A DNA stretch of 64,000 nt, taken from assembly GCF_002097535.1 (NCBI RefSeq), contig NZ_CP020772.1:2542001-2606000 (forward strand). Reading direction: 5' to 3'. This document shows positions 45,835 through 54,104 of this stretch, in pieces. The notes below the pieces were generated by a model. That model did no database searches and was not told the origin of the DNA. It worked only from the letters and a program-made list of their open reading frames with translations. A program made the translations under genes and the position numbers. The stretch's first letter is position 1. Each line of letters opens with the position of its first letter. The stretch is from Halobacillus mangrovi. Its GTDB lineage: Bacteria; Bacillota; Bacilli; Bacillales; Halobacillaceae.

Positions 45835-45969
45835 CTATGATCCAATTGTATCTAATATATTTTGGATGCTTTCCATGATATATTGCTGTTGCTCAGGTGT
45901 ACCTAAAAGAACAGCAACTAATAACGCGACCAGTAATAAAAGCGCGATAACTACAGCAATTAAGCCCAT
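45835..45969 (-). CDS. Small single-pass membrane peptide (44 residues)
   Basis: A 44-codon frame with ribosome site AAAGGGG 8 nt before the ATG at 45969 and a strong terminator after the stop. Residues 2-22 are one hydrophobic helix (GLIAVVIALLLLVALLVAVL), then TPEQQQY and an acidic amphipathic tail ending LDTIGS. No family recognised. It lies between DUF2935 and an atypical BCCT gene, each transcribed leftward. Confidence 0.65.
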   Translation of the reverse strand: MGLIAVVIALLLLVALLVAVLLGTPEQQQYIMESIQNILDTIGS

Positions 45970-46122
45970 TACGTTTTCCCCTTTCATTTCATAGATAGTG
46001 GATAGTAAGTGACGTCGCTTACATTTAATAATCTATGAAATAGAAGAGAAAACGCTTGTACATCCGCCTCCTTTACTAGAAAAGGCTTCTATCACTAAAA
46101 TATTTAACTAGAATTTGTGCTT

Positions 46123-47658
46123 TTAACTTCTCACGTTAGTCTTCCATGCCTGATCGACATCTATCATCTTCTTCGCAGCATAGATAAGTAAAAATTGGAC
46201 GATGATGATCGGCAGTCCCATCAATCCTGAAATCACTTCAAGAGGTGGTAGACCCCCAATTCTCATCAACACTAGTGCCATTATTGTAATAACAGCCGCA
46301 ATGACAATTCGCAGCACTTTCGGCGGTTCAAACTTACTCATATCCCTTGTACTTGTGTACGCTGCTACCGTATATGTGGTGGAATCAAGCGTCGTTGTTA
46401 AGAAGATAAGCGCGACAATCATGAAAACAATAATGGAAAACTCGGCAATTGGCAAAGTAGATAAAATTTCAGGAATAGCTGCCATTCTTTCATTTTCTTT
46501 AACTAAATTTAATACAGAAAGATCTCCATTCAAATATCTGTGCACACCTAGTCCTCCAAGTACTCCAGTTGCAATCCATGAAATTAGTGTAGGAGCAAGG
46601 AGATACGTAAGAATCATTTCCTTAATCGTTCTTCCTCTTGAGATTTTTGCCGCAAACACACTGTGCAGCATAGCCCATGTGGCACTGTAGGCATACCAAA
46701 AAACCGTATTACTTTGAATATGAGAAGCTTTTCCTTCGTACACGGAACCCGTGTTAAGAGAAATGTTCAAGTATTTAGACAATAGAAAATAAACACTATC
46801 TGAAAAATAATTTAAGATGAACACGCCTGGTCCGGCAATAAGAATGAATACAGCAAATATTCCCGCCAAGTACATATTCCAAGTACTTAAGCGTTTGATT
46901 CCTTTTTCTATTCCTAAGTATGCACTCAGTGAAAACAAGAATACCCAAATAATCGTGACAATGATGGTCATTCCAAATGTCACGTCCATTCCTAATAATG
47001 CGGATAAGTTATGTGTAATTATTGGAGCTCCAAGCCCTAGCGTAACAGAAGCACCAGCCAATATACTGACTAAAAAAAGAATATCAAGTACTTTTCCTGC
47101 CCACCCATCTGTCAGTTTATCTCCAAAAATAACTCGACAGGCTTCTGAAATTCTCATTAATGGCCGTTTGCGGACATGCAAAATATACCCCATCGCAGGA
47201 GCGATCATTACGAAAATGGCAAAAACCTGGAACCCCCAGAGAAACATGCTATAGGCGTTTCCCCATAACAGAGCTTCTGTCGACCCAGGTTCTACTCCAG
47301 CTGGAGGATCGTTTGCTACAGACGTCCACTGCAACATCCCTGTACGCATGATGGTCGATCCAACTCCCATGGCGATTAAAATGGAGGCATATTCGAAAAG
47401 TGTAAATCGGGGCTTCTCTTTTGGATCACCAAGAACAACTTGACCATATTTGGAAAACGAAAAATATAGTCCTGCTGCAACGAGTATGACCCCGTACCAT
47501 AGATATCCCCAGCTGAACACTTCTACAATATAATCAAATATAGAATTTAATAGTTTCAGTGACTCCGCTTCATATAACGTAAACGGTATACTGATGGCGA
47601 TGATAATGATTAACGAAGGAACAAAAATCCCATAGTCAATCAAGTTTTTCTTTCTCAT
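46123..47658 (-). CDS. Atypical BCCT-family transporter
   Basis: A 511-residue, 12-segment secondary transporter of the BCCT family, but its substrate motifs are changed. Where betaine carriers have FYWAWWISWAP it has FWYAYSATWAM, i.e. three of four cage tryptophans replaced (Tyr, Tyr, Ser) in an ungapped alignment that continues into ISRGRTIKE. The glycine motif AGMGIGLVFWGAAEP is AMGVGSTIMRTGMLQW. The rest (SAYLGIEKGIKRLSTWNMYLA and TTTLDSTTYTVAAYTS) is normal. It probably carries another substrate or couples to another ion than the betaine carrier at 3863. ATG 47658 follows GAGGAGG by 5 nt; an extension to 47691 is unsupported. Confidence 0.85.
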   Translation of the reverse strand: MRKKNLIDYGIFVPSLIIIIAISIPFTLYEAESLKLLNSIFDYIVEVFSWGYLWYGVILVAAGLYFSFSKYGQVVLGDPKEKPRFTLFEYASILIAMGVGSTIMRTGMLQWTSVANDPPAGVEPGSTEALLWGNAYSMFLWGFQVFAIFVMIAPAMGYILHVRKRPLMRISEACRVIFGDKLTDGWAGKVLDILFLVSILAGASVTLGLGAPIITHNLSALLGMDVTFGMTIIVTIIWVFLFSLSAYLGIEKGIKRLSTWNMYLAGIFAVFILIAGPGVFILNYFSDSVYFLLSKYLNISLNTGSVYEGKASHIQSNTVFWYAYSATWAMLHSVFAAKISRGRTIKEMILTYLLAPTLISWIATGVLGGLGVHRYLNGDLSVLNLVKENERMAAIPEILSTLPIAEFSIIVFMIVALIFLTTTLDSTTYTVAAYTSTRDMSKFEPPKVLRIVIAAVITIMALVLMRIGGLPPLEVISGLMGLPIIIVQFLLIYAAKKMIDVDQAWKTNVRS

Positions 47659-47790
47659 GGAATCCTCCTCTATTTTTATTTGGTTTCCCACGCGTTGTCT
47701 TAATACCCTGTAAATGTCGATTTATAACAGAAAAATTCTATTTTAATATAACTATTTAGTTCATCATCGTTGTTCAATTAAATAGCAGTT

Positions 47791-48460
47791 ATCTTGAAGA
47801 CTTGATTTCGAGATAACTTCGGTTCGTAACTGTAAAAGTGTTAGGGATGGCTGGAAAATAACTCGCTTTCCTGTGGGGGGACTGCCGAGCCTCCTCATTC
47901 GCTGCGCTCACTGTGGGGTCTCGCCTGGGTCCTTCTCCCTTGTTCTATCCAGTTCCAGCGCCTAGCGGCTAGTGAGACTTCCCTCGCTTCTGTACGATAA
48001 GTCAACATCGAATTGCTTCGTTCTTCGTGTTTCCTTTATCTCCTCCAGCTCAGTCCAGTCCATACGCCGCTGTTCAAGGCGCTTCTACATTTAAATTGGG
48101 AGTCTCGTCATTTTCCAGCCATCCCAGCTGTCATTAATCTCTCAAACCCACCTAGTTACAGTATTAGAGTGAGGCTAGTTGAATTTCTATGATAAAAGCA
48201 TCTTGAAATCATTCCTATTCTGACAGGATAAACGAATACATTTCCATAGTGAATCATCTGTACTAAATGGACTGTTTCTACTTTTGCATACGTTTCCGTT
48301 CCACCAAAAAATAGCAAGGTGAGAAGGGAAATGGGGAGACTCCTGCGGGAATGGTATGGCTGGGAAGCGAGCCATTTCCCCGACCACCTCTCCAGATGAC
48401 TAGGTAACGGAAACACCCCCCATCTAAACAAAGCTATTCTCTCGAATCTAAGTCTTAAGG
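47791..48460. repeat. Long palindromic intergenic element, copy B (fullest)
   Basis: A 670-bp block without credible genes. The left end reads CTTGAAGACTTGATTTCGAG and the right end, on the minus strand, CTTAAGACTTAGATTCGAGA: inverted terminal repeats. Inside are a palindrome at 47848-48124 (GGATGGCTGGAAAATAACTC paired with TCATTTTCCAGCCATCC), split by a nested insert with CCAGCGCCTAGCGGCTAG, a spacer at 48125-48320 shared with copy C, and a second palindrome at 48325-48395 that has lost its centre. Right of it CGACCACCTCTCCAGATGAC and GGTAACGGAAAC match the left end of copy A inverted. Confidence 0.78.
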
Positions 48461-48533
48461 ATAAGGAGGCGATAGTTGAATAATGGGGTTCTATTTTACA
48501 AATCACGGGTATAAATCTTTTCTTACTAAAAAG

Positions 48534-48562
48534 GGACTATATCTTATTTCAAGATATAGTCC
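48534..48562 (-). terminator. Terminator of fadH
   Basis: A 12-bp perfect stem GGACTATATCTT / AAGATATAGTCC with a 5-nt loop; the minus strand continues CCTTTTT. It is about 100 nt after the fadH stop. Confidence 0.8.
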
Positions 48563-48660
48563 TCCCCATTATTAGTTTTTTGTTTACGAATGAGCTTTTC
48601 CTAACTTCTCCAATGTATTAGAAAAACTATACTCCTTTTCAATAGTAAGTCGATCTTTTA

Positions 48661-49428
48661 CTAAAATGGGAACTTGTTCAGCCACTGGCCGCCATCCAGG
48701 GTAACTACTTCCCCATTCATGTAAGATGCCTCTTCAGACAAGATAAACCGTGCAAGTCCTGCAATCTCTTCTGGTGTTCCTAACCTCCCAAGCGGCACTG
48801 AACTTAAGGTGCGTTTCGCAGCTTCTTCTGATTCAAATAGCCGATCTGCTCCCCCCGTCCGTTCAATTGGTCCGGGTGCAATGGCATTCGCTCGGATGCC
48901 ATACTTTTTCCCCCACTCCACAGCAAGAGTACGGGTCATCGCTAGTACTCCCGCTTTAGCTGATGCGGAATGAATAACCCCAGCCCCGGCATTCCACGCG
49001 TACGTAGCAACCATATTTAAAATCGATCCTTTAATCTTGTTTTCAATCCAGTAATTACCGACCGCCTGACTGCAGTAGAATGTGCCATTCAGTACGATAT
49101 TGATGACTGAATTCCAACCATTAGGCGAGAGCTTTTCAGCAGGCACTATGAAATTTCCTGCTGCATTATTGACAAGATGGTCGATTCTTCCGAAGGCTTC
49201 ATGCGTTTTATCAACCATTCGCTTAACATCTTCAACTTCCCGCACATCCATTTGAACCAATAACAGATGTTCTTCTTTTCCTTCTGCAATCTGTCGTTTC
49301 GCTTCTTCCAGCCGCTCCATGTTTCGGCCTGTAATTGCCACTTTTGCTCCTTCATCTAAGAACCGTTTTGCCATATAAAGGCCCATTCCACTGGACCCTC
49401 CTGTTACAATGACTACTTGATTTTTCAT
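48661..49428 (-). CDS. fadH: 2,4-dienoyl-CoA reductase FadH (SDR family)
   Basis: NADPH-dependent reductase needed to degrade unsaturated fatty acids with double bonds at even positions. The 255-residue protein has the cofactor motif TGGSSGMG, NNAAGNF, and the long signature APGPIERTGGA. The usual SDR catalytic YxxxK reads HSASAK, so the tyrosine is replaced by serine, as in the mammalian and B. subtilis dienoyl-CoA reductase group, where a nearby Tyr (TYAWNAGAG) serves. Sequence and location divergent from ykuE match B. subtilis FadH (YkuF). Confidence 0.92.
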   Translation of the reverse strand: MKNQVVIVTGGSSGMGLYMAKRFLDEGAKVAITGRNMERLEEAKRQIAEGKEEHLLLVQMDVREVEDVKRMVDKTHEAFGRIDHLVNNAAGNFIVPAEKLSPNGWNSVINIVLNGTFYCSQAVGNYWIENKIKGSILNMVATYAWNAGAGVIHSASAKAGVLAMTRTLAVEWGKKYGIRANAIAPGPIERTGGADRLFESEEAAKRTLSSVPLGRLGTPEEIAGLARFILSEEASYMNGEVVTLDGGQWLNKFPF

Positions 49429-49585
49429 TCCAATGACCTCCTAACTCTTCTCTCTCATTACATTCAACATAAAAAAATGAATTCCTGTTCATTTTTAAAG
49501 AAATATTTTCTAATAGGCATGTTATGAAGGTTGAATCATAGAATTCGTGGTATAATGACCAAGAATTTAGAGGAGAGGTCACCAT

Positions 49586-50446
49586 ATGAAATTAACAAGG
49601 CGCAAGTTTATTAAGAACAGTTTGCGTAGTGTTTTAGGGGTTATAGGCTTAACTGGGGGCAGCTATTATTATGCAAGATACGTTGAACCAAGGATGCTTG
49701 CGATAAGAAATTTCACATTAGAGAATGACAAAATACCAACTAGCTTGCATAACATTAAAGTTCTTCAATTCTCAGATACGCATGTTGGCTATCACTATGA
49801 CTTAAAACAGTTAAAAGAATTAATAGATGAAATAAACTATCAAAGACCAGATTTGATCTTATTTACTGGAGATTTAATTGATGCTCCAAATTTGTACGAT
49901 TTTCCTGATGAGCTTCCCGTTCTATTGAGCCAACTCACCGCCCCGTTAGGGAAGTTTTGGATATACGGGAATCATGACCACGGTGGGAATGGAACGGAGA
50001 AAATTAAAGATGTGATGGAAGCTGGAGGTTTTCGATTGCTTCAAAATAGTCATACGAGAATAGGAGACCATAGAGGCTCTTTTATTCTTGCAGGATTGGA
50101 TGACGTAATGCTTGGAAGACCAAATATTGATGAAGCTCTTCATCTTGTGGATCCGGATATATTCACGTTACTCATGGTTCATGAACCTGATGTTGCCGAT
50201 GAAATCCAACACTATCCAGTAGATATACAGCTTTCTGGTCATAGCCACGGAGGTCAAGTACAACTTCCTATCTACGGTTATTTAATTACTCCTCCATATG
50301 CGGAGAAGTATGTAGAAGGAAGTTATCAGCTCGGCGATCGCCTGCAGTTATTTGTCAGCCGTGGGCTTGGAACTACAAGGATGCCATACCGATTCTTGTG
50401 CAGGCCGGAGATCTCAGTTTACACACTAAAATCAAAAGAATTATAA
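49586..50446 (+). CDS. ykuE: Tat-exported metallophosphoesterase YkuE
   Basis: A 286-residue phosphoesterase. The N-terminus MKLTRRKFIKNS is a twin-arginine signal followed by a hydrophobic stretch. Metal-binding motifs are FSDTHVG, FTGDLID, YGNHDHGG and SGHSHGGQVQLP. B. subtilis YkuE is a Tat-dependent, cell-wall-bound phosphoesterase next to fadH, the same arrangement. GGAGAGGTCACC precedes the start. Export requires TatAyCy-type components, not seen in this window. Confidence 0.93.
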   Translation: MKLTRRKFIKNSLRSVLGVIGLTGGSYYYARYVEPRMLAIRNFTLENDKIPTSLHNIKVLQFSDTHVGYHYDLKQLKELIDEINYQRPDLILFTGDLIDAPNLYDFPDELPVLLSQLTAPLGKFWIYGNHDHGGNGTEKIKDVMEAGGFRLLQNSHTRIGDHRGSFILAGLDDVMLGRPNIDEALHLVDPDIFTLLMVHEPDVADEIQHYPVDIQLSGHSHGGQVQLPIYGYLITPPYAEKYVEGSYQLGDRLQLFVSRGLGTTRMPYRFLCRPEISVYTLKSKEL

Positions 50447-50604
50447 CAGTTTTGTGACAACCGTCCTTACCTTTATCAATGCCTTTACAAGCGTGATACG
50501 ATAGCACTATCCAACAGGCCGGTTTACCCACATAAACTAGATCAGATCCGCCATAAATAGAAATGAATGGAAAAAGCGTAACTTTTACCTATATACCATT
50601 TTTT

Positions 50605-50633
50605 TGAAATTTGTTTAAAATAGACGTAATAGA
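50605..50633 (+). promoter_or_regulatory. Possible sigma-A promoter of ykyB
   Basis: TTGAAA, a 17-bp spacer and TAATAG, with the start codon 31 nt beyond the -10. The -35 is good, the -10 moderate. Confidence 0.4.
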
Positions 50634-50663
50634 GAAATAAATATGGATGAAAGGAGTTTACTA

Positions 50664-51131
50664 ATGAAAGACCAGAAGACATCGAATCGAGAATTGGCCG
50701 AGGCCTTATTCATCGTGAATCGACATGCAAAAACAGCACCCGAACCCAAGCATCTGTATGACATTAAAAAGCATACAATAGACAAGCTTCTCGAGGAAAA
50801 CCGCGCTAAAAAAATTGGCCTCCACTTTTCCGATCATCCCAAGTTCAGTCAGCAGCATTCTACTCTCCTCATTGAAATCGGTGGATTCTACTTCCACATT
50901 CCAGCTAATAAAGGTGATTTTGATCAGCTTAAACATCTAGGCAAGGTAGATCATTCCTACCGTAATCCGAAGCCGAAATTGTCTCTTTCAAAAGCGAAGC
51001 GGACACTTTATCGTTATCTGGACTGGGAACAACCTAAACAGATGACTCAATCCTTCCAATCTACACTACAACCTTCTTTTCTCGGACAAACTGATATCAC
51101 TCCGTGGAACCAAAGAAGAAAGAAGACTTAA
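50664..51131 (+). CDS. ykyB: YkyB-family protein
   Basis: A 155-residue soluble, basic protein. It begins MKDQKTSNRELAEALFIVNR and includes RHAKTAPEPKHLYDIKKHT and LLIEIGGFYFHIPANKGDF. Size, pattern and position between ykuE and patA fit YkyB of B. subtilis, for which no function is established. ATG 50664 follows AAAGGAG by 7 nt; a start at 50643 would precede it. The many basic residues might suit nucleic-acid binding, but this is speculation. Confidence 0.82.
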   Translation: MKDQKTSNRELAEALFIVNRHAKTAPEPKHLYDIKKHTIDKLLEENRAKKIGLHFSDHPKFSQQHSTLLIEIGGFYFHIPANKGDFDQLKHLGKVDHSYRNPKPKLSLSKAKRTLYRYLDWEQPKQMTQSFQSTLQPSFLGQTDITPWNQRRKKT

Positions 51132-51204
51132 CTATTTCTATTGTCCTTTCGATGTTTCATAACAATTGGAAAAAGGTATGAAAGAAATAGAGGAGGATGA
51201 TACG

Positions 51205-51417
51205 ATGTCGGCGAACCATATGGAGGATTTCTTGTATCAATTAAAGGATTACATGCAATACACAACCGAGCTGCGCTCATCTTATGAACACTTATCAGAG
51301 CATGAGAAGAAGCTTGTTTTAGAAGCATCACCCACTAAACAAAGTCCTGAAATGATTGCCAAACAAGCTTATTCCTGGCATGATGAACTATTTAAATCAT
51401 TGAATAAGTCAAGATGA
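51205..51417 (+). CDS. Small hypothetical protein (70 residues)
   Basis: A 70-residue soluble helical protein (MSANHMEDFLYQLKDYMQYT...) with alternating charged residues and no cysteine or signal. AGAGGAGG lies 9 nt before the ATG at 51205, and a terminator follows directly. It is 73 nt after ykyB on the same strand and may be co-transcribed. No family recognised. Confidence 0.65.
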   Translation: MSANHMEDFLYQLKDYMQYTTELRSSYEHLSEHEKKLVLEASPTKQSPEMIAKQAYSWHDELFKSLNKSR

Positions 51418-51421
51418 GATA

Positions 51422-51446
51422 AGCCGCAGTTCATGCGGCTTTTTCT
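51422..51446 (+). terminator. Terminator after the 70-residue gene
   Basis: Stem AAGCCGC / GCGGCTT with a 7-nt loop and five T residues. Confidence 0.8.
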
Positions 51447-51642
51447 AATTTAACCTACGATAATCAAGGGCTTTTTGCTCGATAATTTCCAGGTTGGAAA
51501 CTCGAAGGTTAACTTTTTTTGCCCAAAGCATCTATAAATTTAGTTGCTACATACTCGAACTCACTGGTATATCCTTTTCCATTACATCTTCAGTCTTACT
51601 ATAGGGAGAAAGACATTTGTATTAAAGAAATCCTTAAAAAAA

Positions 51643-51661
51643 CCACCTCATTATAAGGTGG
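51643..51661 (-). terminator. Terminator of the three-helix membrane protein gene
   Basis: Stem CCACCT / AGGTGG with a 7-nt loop, followed on the minus strand by seven T residues. The bases between here and 51446 show no gene. Confidence 0.7.
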
Positions 51662-51676
51662 CAAATCTAAGGTAAG

Positions 51677-52078
51677 TTATGCTGCGCGTTTTTTTGAACG
51701 TTTAGAAAAGTGGACCCACGTCTTTTTAATTACCTTAAAGAGCGAATATAGAACCCCGTAGCTGCTGATCGCCAATAAGCATAAAGGCCAATAATATTCT
51801 GGCAGCATCGATTCTTTCTGAACCATTGCATACCGATCTACAAGTTGAAGAAAAGCTAAAGCTAAAAGCACGCTCGTCGTATAGCTGGCCATTGTACTCC
51901 AGTGATTTAACATGATCCACTCGATGACTGGACGGACGACCCACATGAGCGAAGTCACCAATAAAAGCACTAATGAAAATTGAACATATTCAGCCTTTAA
52001 ATTGAACACTTGCAATAAATCTTCATCGAGTAATCCCAATGTCTGATCCAAAAAAGTAAAATCAAACCAATTGCTCAT
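51677..52078 (-). CDS. Hypothetical three-helix membrane protein
   Basis: A 133-residue protein with three hydrophobic segments (about residues 33-52, 63-78 and 95-115) and a very basic C-terminus (KKTWVHFSKRSKKRAA). Two adjacent ATG codons at 52081 and 52078 follow GGGAGG; the second has the better 8-nt spacing. Further upstream in-frame codons lack a ribosome site. I do not recognise the family. It lies after alkD on the same strand with a 67-nt gap. Confidence 0.6.
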   Translation of the reverse strand: MSNWFDFTFLDQTLGLLDEDLLQVFNLKAEYVQFSLVLLLVTSLMWVVRPVIEWIMLNHWSTMASYTTSVLLALAFLQLVDRYAMVQKESMLPEYYWPLCLLAISSYGVLYSLFKVIKKTWVHFSKRSKKRAA

Positions 52079-52145
52079 CATTGCTTCCTCCCATATATCC
52101 TCTTGCACTACCATTATGGACATGGAGAGGAACCTGTAAACCCTC

Positions 52146-52853
52146 TCATTGATGAACCAACCCCTTATTCTTTAACCATTTCAGACCTTCTCTTCGACTC
52201 AATGGCCGGCACTTTGTATGATCTAAATAATTGATTACAGCTTGAGCATTTGTTTTACTATACTCTCTGAGCGCCCAGCCTATCGCTTTTTCAATAAAAA
52301 ATTCTTTTTCATCTTTTAAAACATCGATCGTTTCAAATAGAAGTTTTTCATTTGTTTGCTCTTTAAATTTAAGTTGATGCAATAGGCTAGAACGTCTAAC
52401 CCACAAGTTGCTCGAGTGCCTCCATTGTTCTGTGATCGGCTCAAGCATGTCGGGATATTTCTTGAAATAATCTCCACATAGATTAGAAGCAATCATATCA
52501 ACCGTATCCCACCATGACTTTGTCAGGAGCAACTCCTTATAAATGTCTATCTCGGATTGGGAAGCGTGCTTTTTCCCTTTTTCCAACAAAGCGAGAGCAG
52601 CGTACTGACACTCTCTTTCCGCTTCCTCAAATAATAACAATGCGGTGCGTACTCGCTCAGCTTGAGTAAGCAAACGATATTCCTTCAGTATCTGCGCTAG
52701 CAATTTTTTACGCTCTGGTGTCTTTATTCCATAGAAGCGAAACTGATTTTTCATATACGCTTCCATGCCTTGGCGATTTTCTTCATTTCTATGGTTCTGA
52801 AACGTATGTACAATTTCATTTTTTAATTGTTCAGGTACACCCAACGCATTCAA
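52146..52853 (-). CDS. AlkD-like DNA alkylation repair glycosylase
   Basis: A 235-residue all-helical HEAT-like repeat protein of the AlkC/AlkD superfamily, which removes N3- and N7-alkylated purines without base flipping. The family signature TKSWWDTVDMIASN contains the catalytic Asp and DNA-facing tryptophans; LWVRRSSLLHQL and FFIEKAIGWALREY also fit. GGGAG is 4-5 nt before the ATG. The gene starts 11 nt after the patatin gene ends, so they share an operon, but their functions seem unrelated. Confidence 0.88.
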   Translation of the reverse strand: MNALGVPEQLKNEIVHTFQNHRNEENRQGMEAYMKNQFRFYGIKTPERKKLLAQILKEYRLLTQAERVRTALLLFEEAERECQYAALALLEKGKKHASQSEIDIYKELLLTKSWWDTVDMIASNLCGDYFKKYPDMLEPITEQWRHSSNLWVRRSSLLHQLKFKEQTNEKLLFETIDVLKDEKEFFIEKAIGWALREYSKTNAQAVINYLDHTKCRPLSRREGLKWLKNKGLVHQ

Positions 52854-52864
52854 CTCCCAAGGGC

Positions 52865-53716
52865 TTATTTTTGTAAAAAGTCTATTAACCGCTCTGCCTG
52901 ATTTTTGGTTTCATTATAGCCTTGCATGTAAAGATGGTGAAGCCTCTCTTTATTTCTTTCAATACGACTGACCTGAAGGGGTTCCGCAGGTCTTAAAACG
53001 AATGCTTCCCCATTCTCTTCCATTTCCTTCACCTTTTTAAGCTGCTGATTATATCTGACATGACGGTTCAACAGTGCCTGTGCAAAATAAGGAAACTGAC
53101 GGAACTTGCGGTTGAAATACCAGCTTAATTTCATTTTCTTCTTAATATAGCCGTCATTTCTTGTTAATACGATGATATGTTTTCGATTGCCTTGATCAAT
53201 TGAACGCTGGATCGGAATAGGATTGGAAATACCTCCATCCATCAACTGCTTGCCTTCATAGGCAATACTCGGTGCGATCAATGGCAGCGAACTGGAAGCA
53301 CGAATCACCTTTAACAAGCTTTCACGATCTGGAAATCGATCGATAAATAAAGCTTTCCCGCTATCCATATCAGTAGTCCCTACAGCGAATTTAGTCGATT
53401 GGCTACTGAAGGATTCATAATCAAATGGAACGAGCTGATTTGGCAGTTTATCAAATATGAAATCCATTCCAAACAGTTGGCGATGAGTAAACATTCGTTT
53501 ATACGATATATATTCTGGGTGATCCCCATAGCCAACGATAACTTCATAGTTTCGCTTTTTTTGCCTCGCCACGTAAGAACTTCCATTACAAGCTCCAGCA
53601 GAAGCTCCGACAACAAAAGGAATATGTATATCTTCGTCCAATAAGAATTCTAGTACTCCGGCCGTATATGCACCCCGCATACCTCCGCCTTCCAAGACTA
53701 ACCCAACATCTTTCAC
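52865..53716 (-). CDS. Patatin-like phospholipase
   Basis: A 283-residue serine lipase or esterase of the RssA/YlbK type. The oxyanion motif GGGMRGAYTAGVL, nucleophile elbow GASAG and the catalytic aspartate in LMDGGISNPIP are present. The start is taken as GTG at 53716 (VKDVGLVLEGGGMRG), 7 nt after GGGAGGAG; an ATG at 53752 would put that site inside the gene. The C-terminal part is helical and basic. No export signal, so it acts in the cytosol or at the inner membrane face. The natural lipid is unknown. Confidence 0.87.
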   Translation of the reverse strand: MKDVGLVLEGGGMRGAYTAGVLEFLLDEDIHIPFVVGASAGACNGSSYVARQKKRNYEVIVGYGDHPEYISYKRMFTHRQLFGMDFIFDKLPNQLVPFDYESFSSQSTKFAVGTTDMDSGKALFIDRFPDRESLLKVIRASSSLPLIAPSIAYEGKQLMDGGISNPIPIQRSIDQGNRKHIIVLTRNDGYIKKKMKLSWYFNRKFRQFPYFAQALLNRHVRYNQQLKKVKEMEENGEAFVLRPAEPLQVSRIERNKERLHHLYMQGYNETKNQAERLIDFLQK

Positions 53717-53804
53717 TTCGAGGCTCCTCCCTTCTTTGACATGTACTTCCATTATATCAAATCATCATTGGCGTATCATGAAATAGATTTAATTAGTAGG
53801 TTAA

Positions 53805-53836
53805 AAAAGCACCTGCATAGGTATGCGGGTGCTTTT
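53805..53836. terminator. Terminator of the FbpB-like gene
   Basis: A 15-bp stem AAAAGCACCTGCATA / TATGCGGGTGCTTTT with one wobble and a 2-3 nt loop, 14 nt after the FbpB-like stop. Confidence 0.85.
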
Positions 53837-53850
53837 GGCATGTGATATCA

Positions 53851-53997
53851 TCAGTTTACATATGAAGTTAAAGACAATTTCTTTACGTGTTTTTCATCTA
53901 TTTCACGTTCAATTTTATCTAAAGCTTCTTGGTCTTTCAGCAATTGTTGTTTATTTTGATCTACTAAATCTTCAAATGAAATACGATTGGGTCTCAT
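53851..53997 (-). CDS. FbpB-like small protein (48 residues)
   Basis: A 48-residue protein that starts MRPNRISFEDLVDQNKQQLL and continues with KIEREIDEKH. The pattern SFEDLVxxNK...LLxDxxxxxKIExxxxxKH fits the small FbpB family of Bacillaceae; B. subtilis FbpB is a Fur-regulated helper of the iron-sparing RNA FsrA. AAAGGAG lies 7 nt before the ATG. Unlike the siderophore operon, I see no good Fur box upstream, so regulation by iron is not supported here and it may be a paralogue with another role. Confidence 0.6.
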   Translation of the reverse strand: MRPNRISFEDLVDQNKQQLLKDQEALDKIEREIDEKHVKKLSLTSYVN

Positions 53998-54104
53998 AAC
54001 CAAACTCCTTTCAGATTAGTACAATCAAATCATAACAGATTTCGACATTGAATATGTTTCAATTGTTTGAACATTTTGTTAAATCTATATAAAGAGGTGC
54101 ATCT

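Noticed and set aside
46048..46063. cre-like sequence AGAAAACGCTTGTACA downstream of the atypical BCCT region
   Set aside because: At least two mismatches to key positions and no gene start in a suitable place.
46202..47254. Long plus-strand frames opposite the atypical BCCT gene
   Set aside because: Codon-pattern shadows of a membrane protein gene; composition and lack of ribosome sites argue against coding.
48156..48506. Open frames of 66-116 codons on the minus strand in copy B, and a similar pair at 55415-55817 in copy C
   Set aside because: They share a translated stretch only because the DNA repeat is shared; they lack ribosome sites and family patterns.
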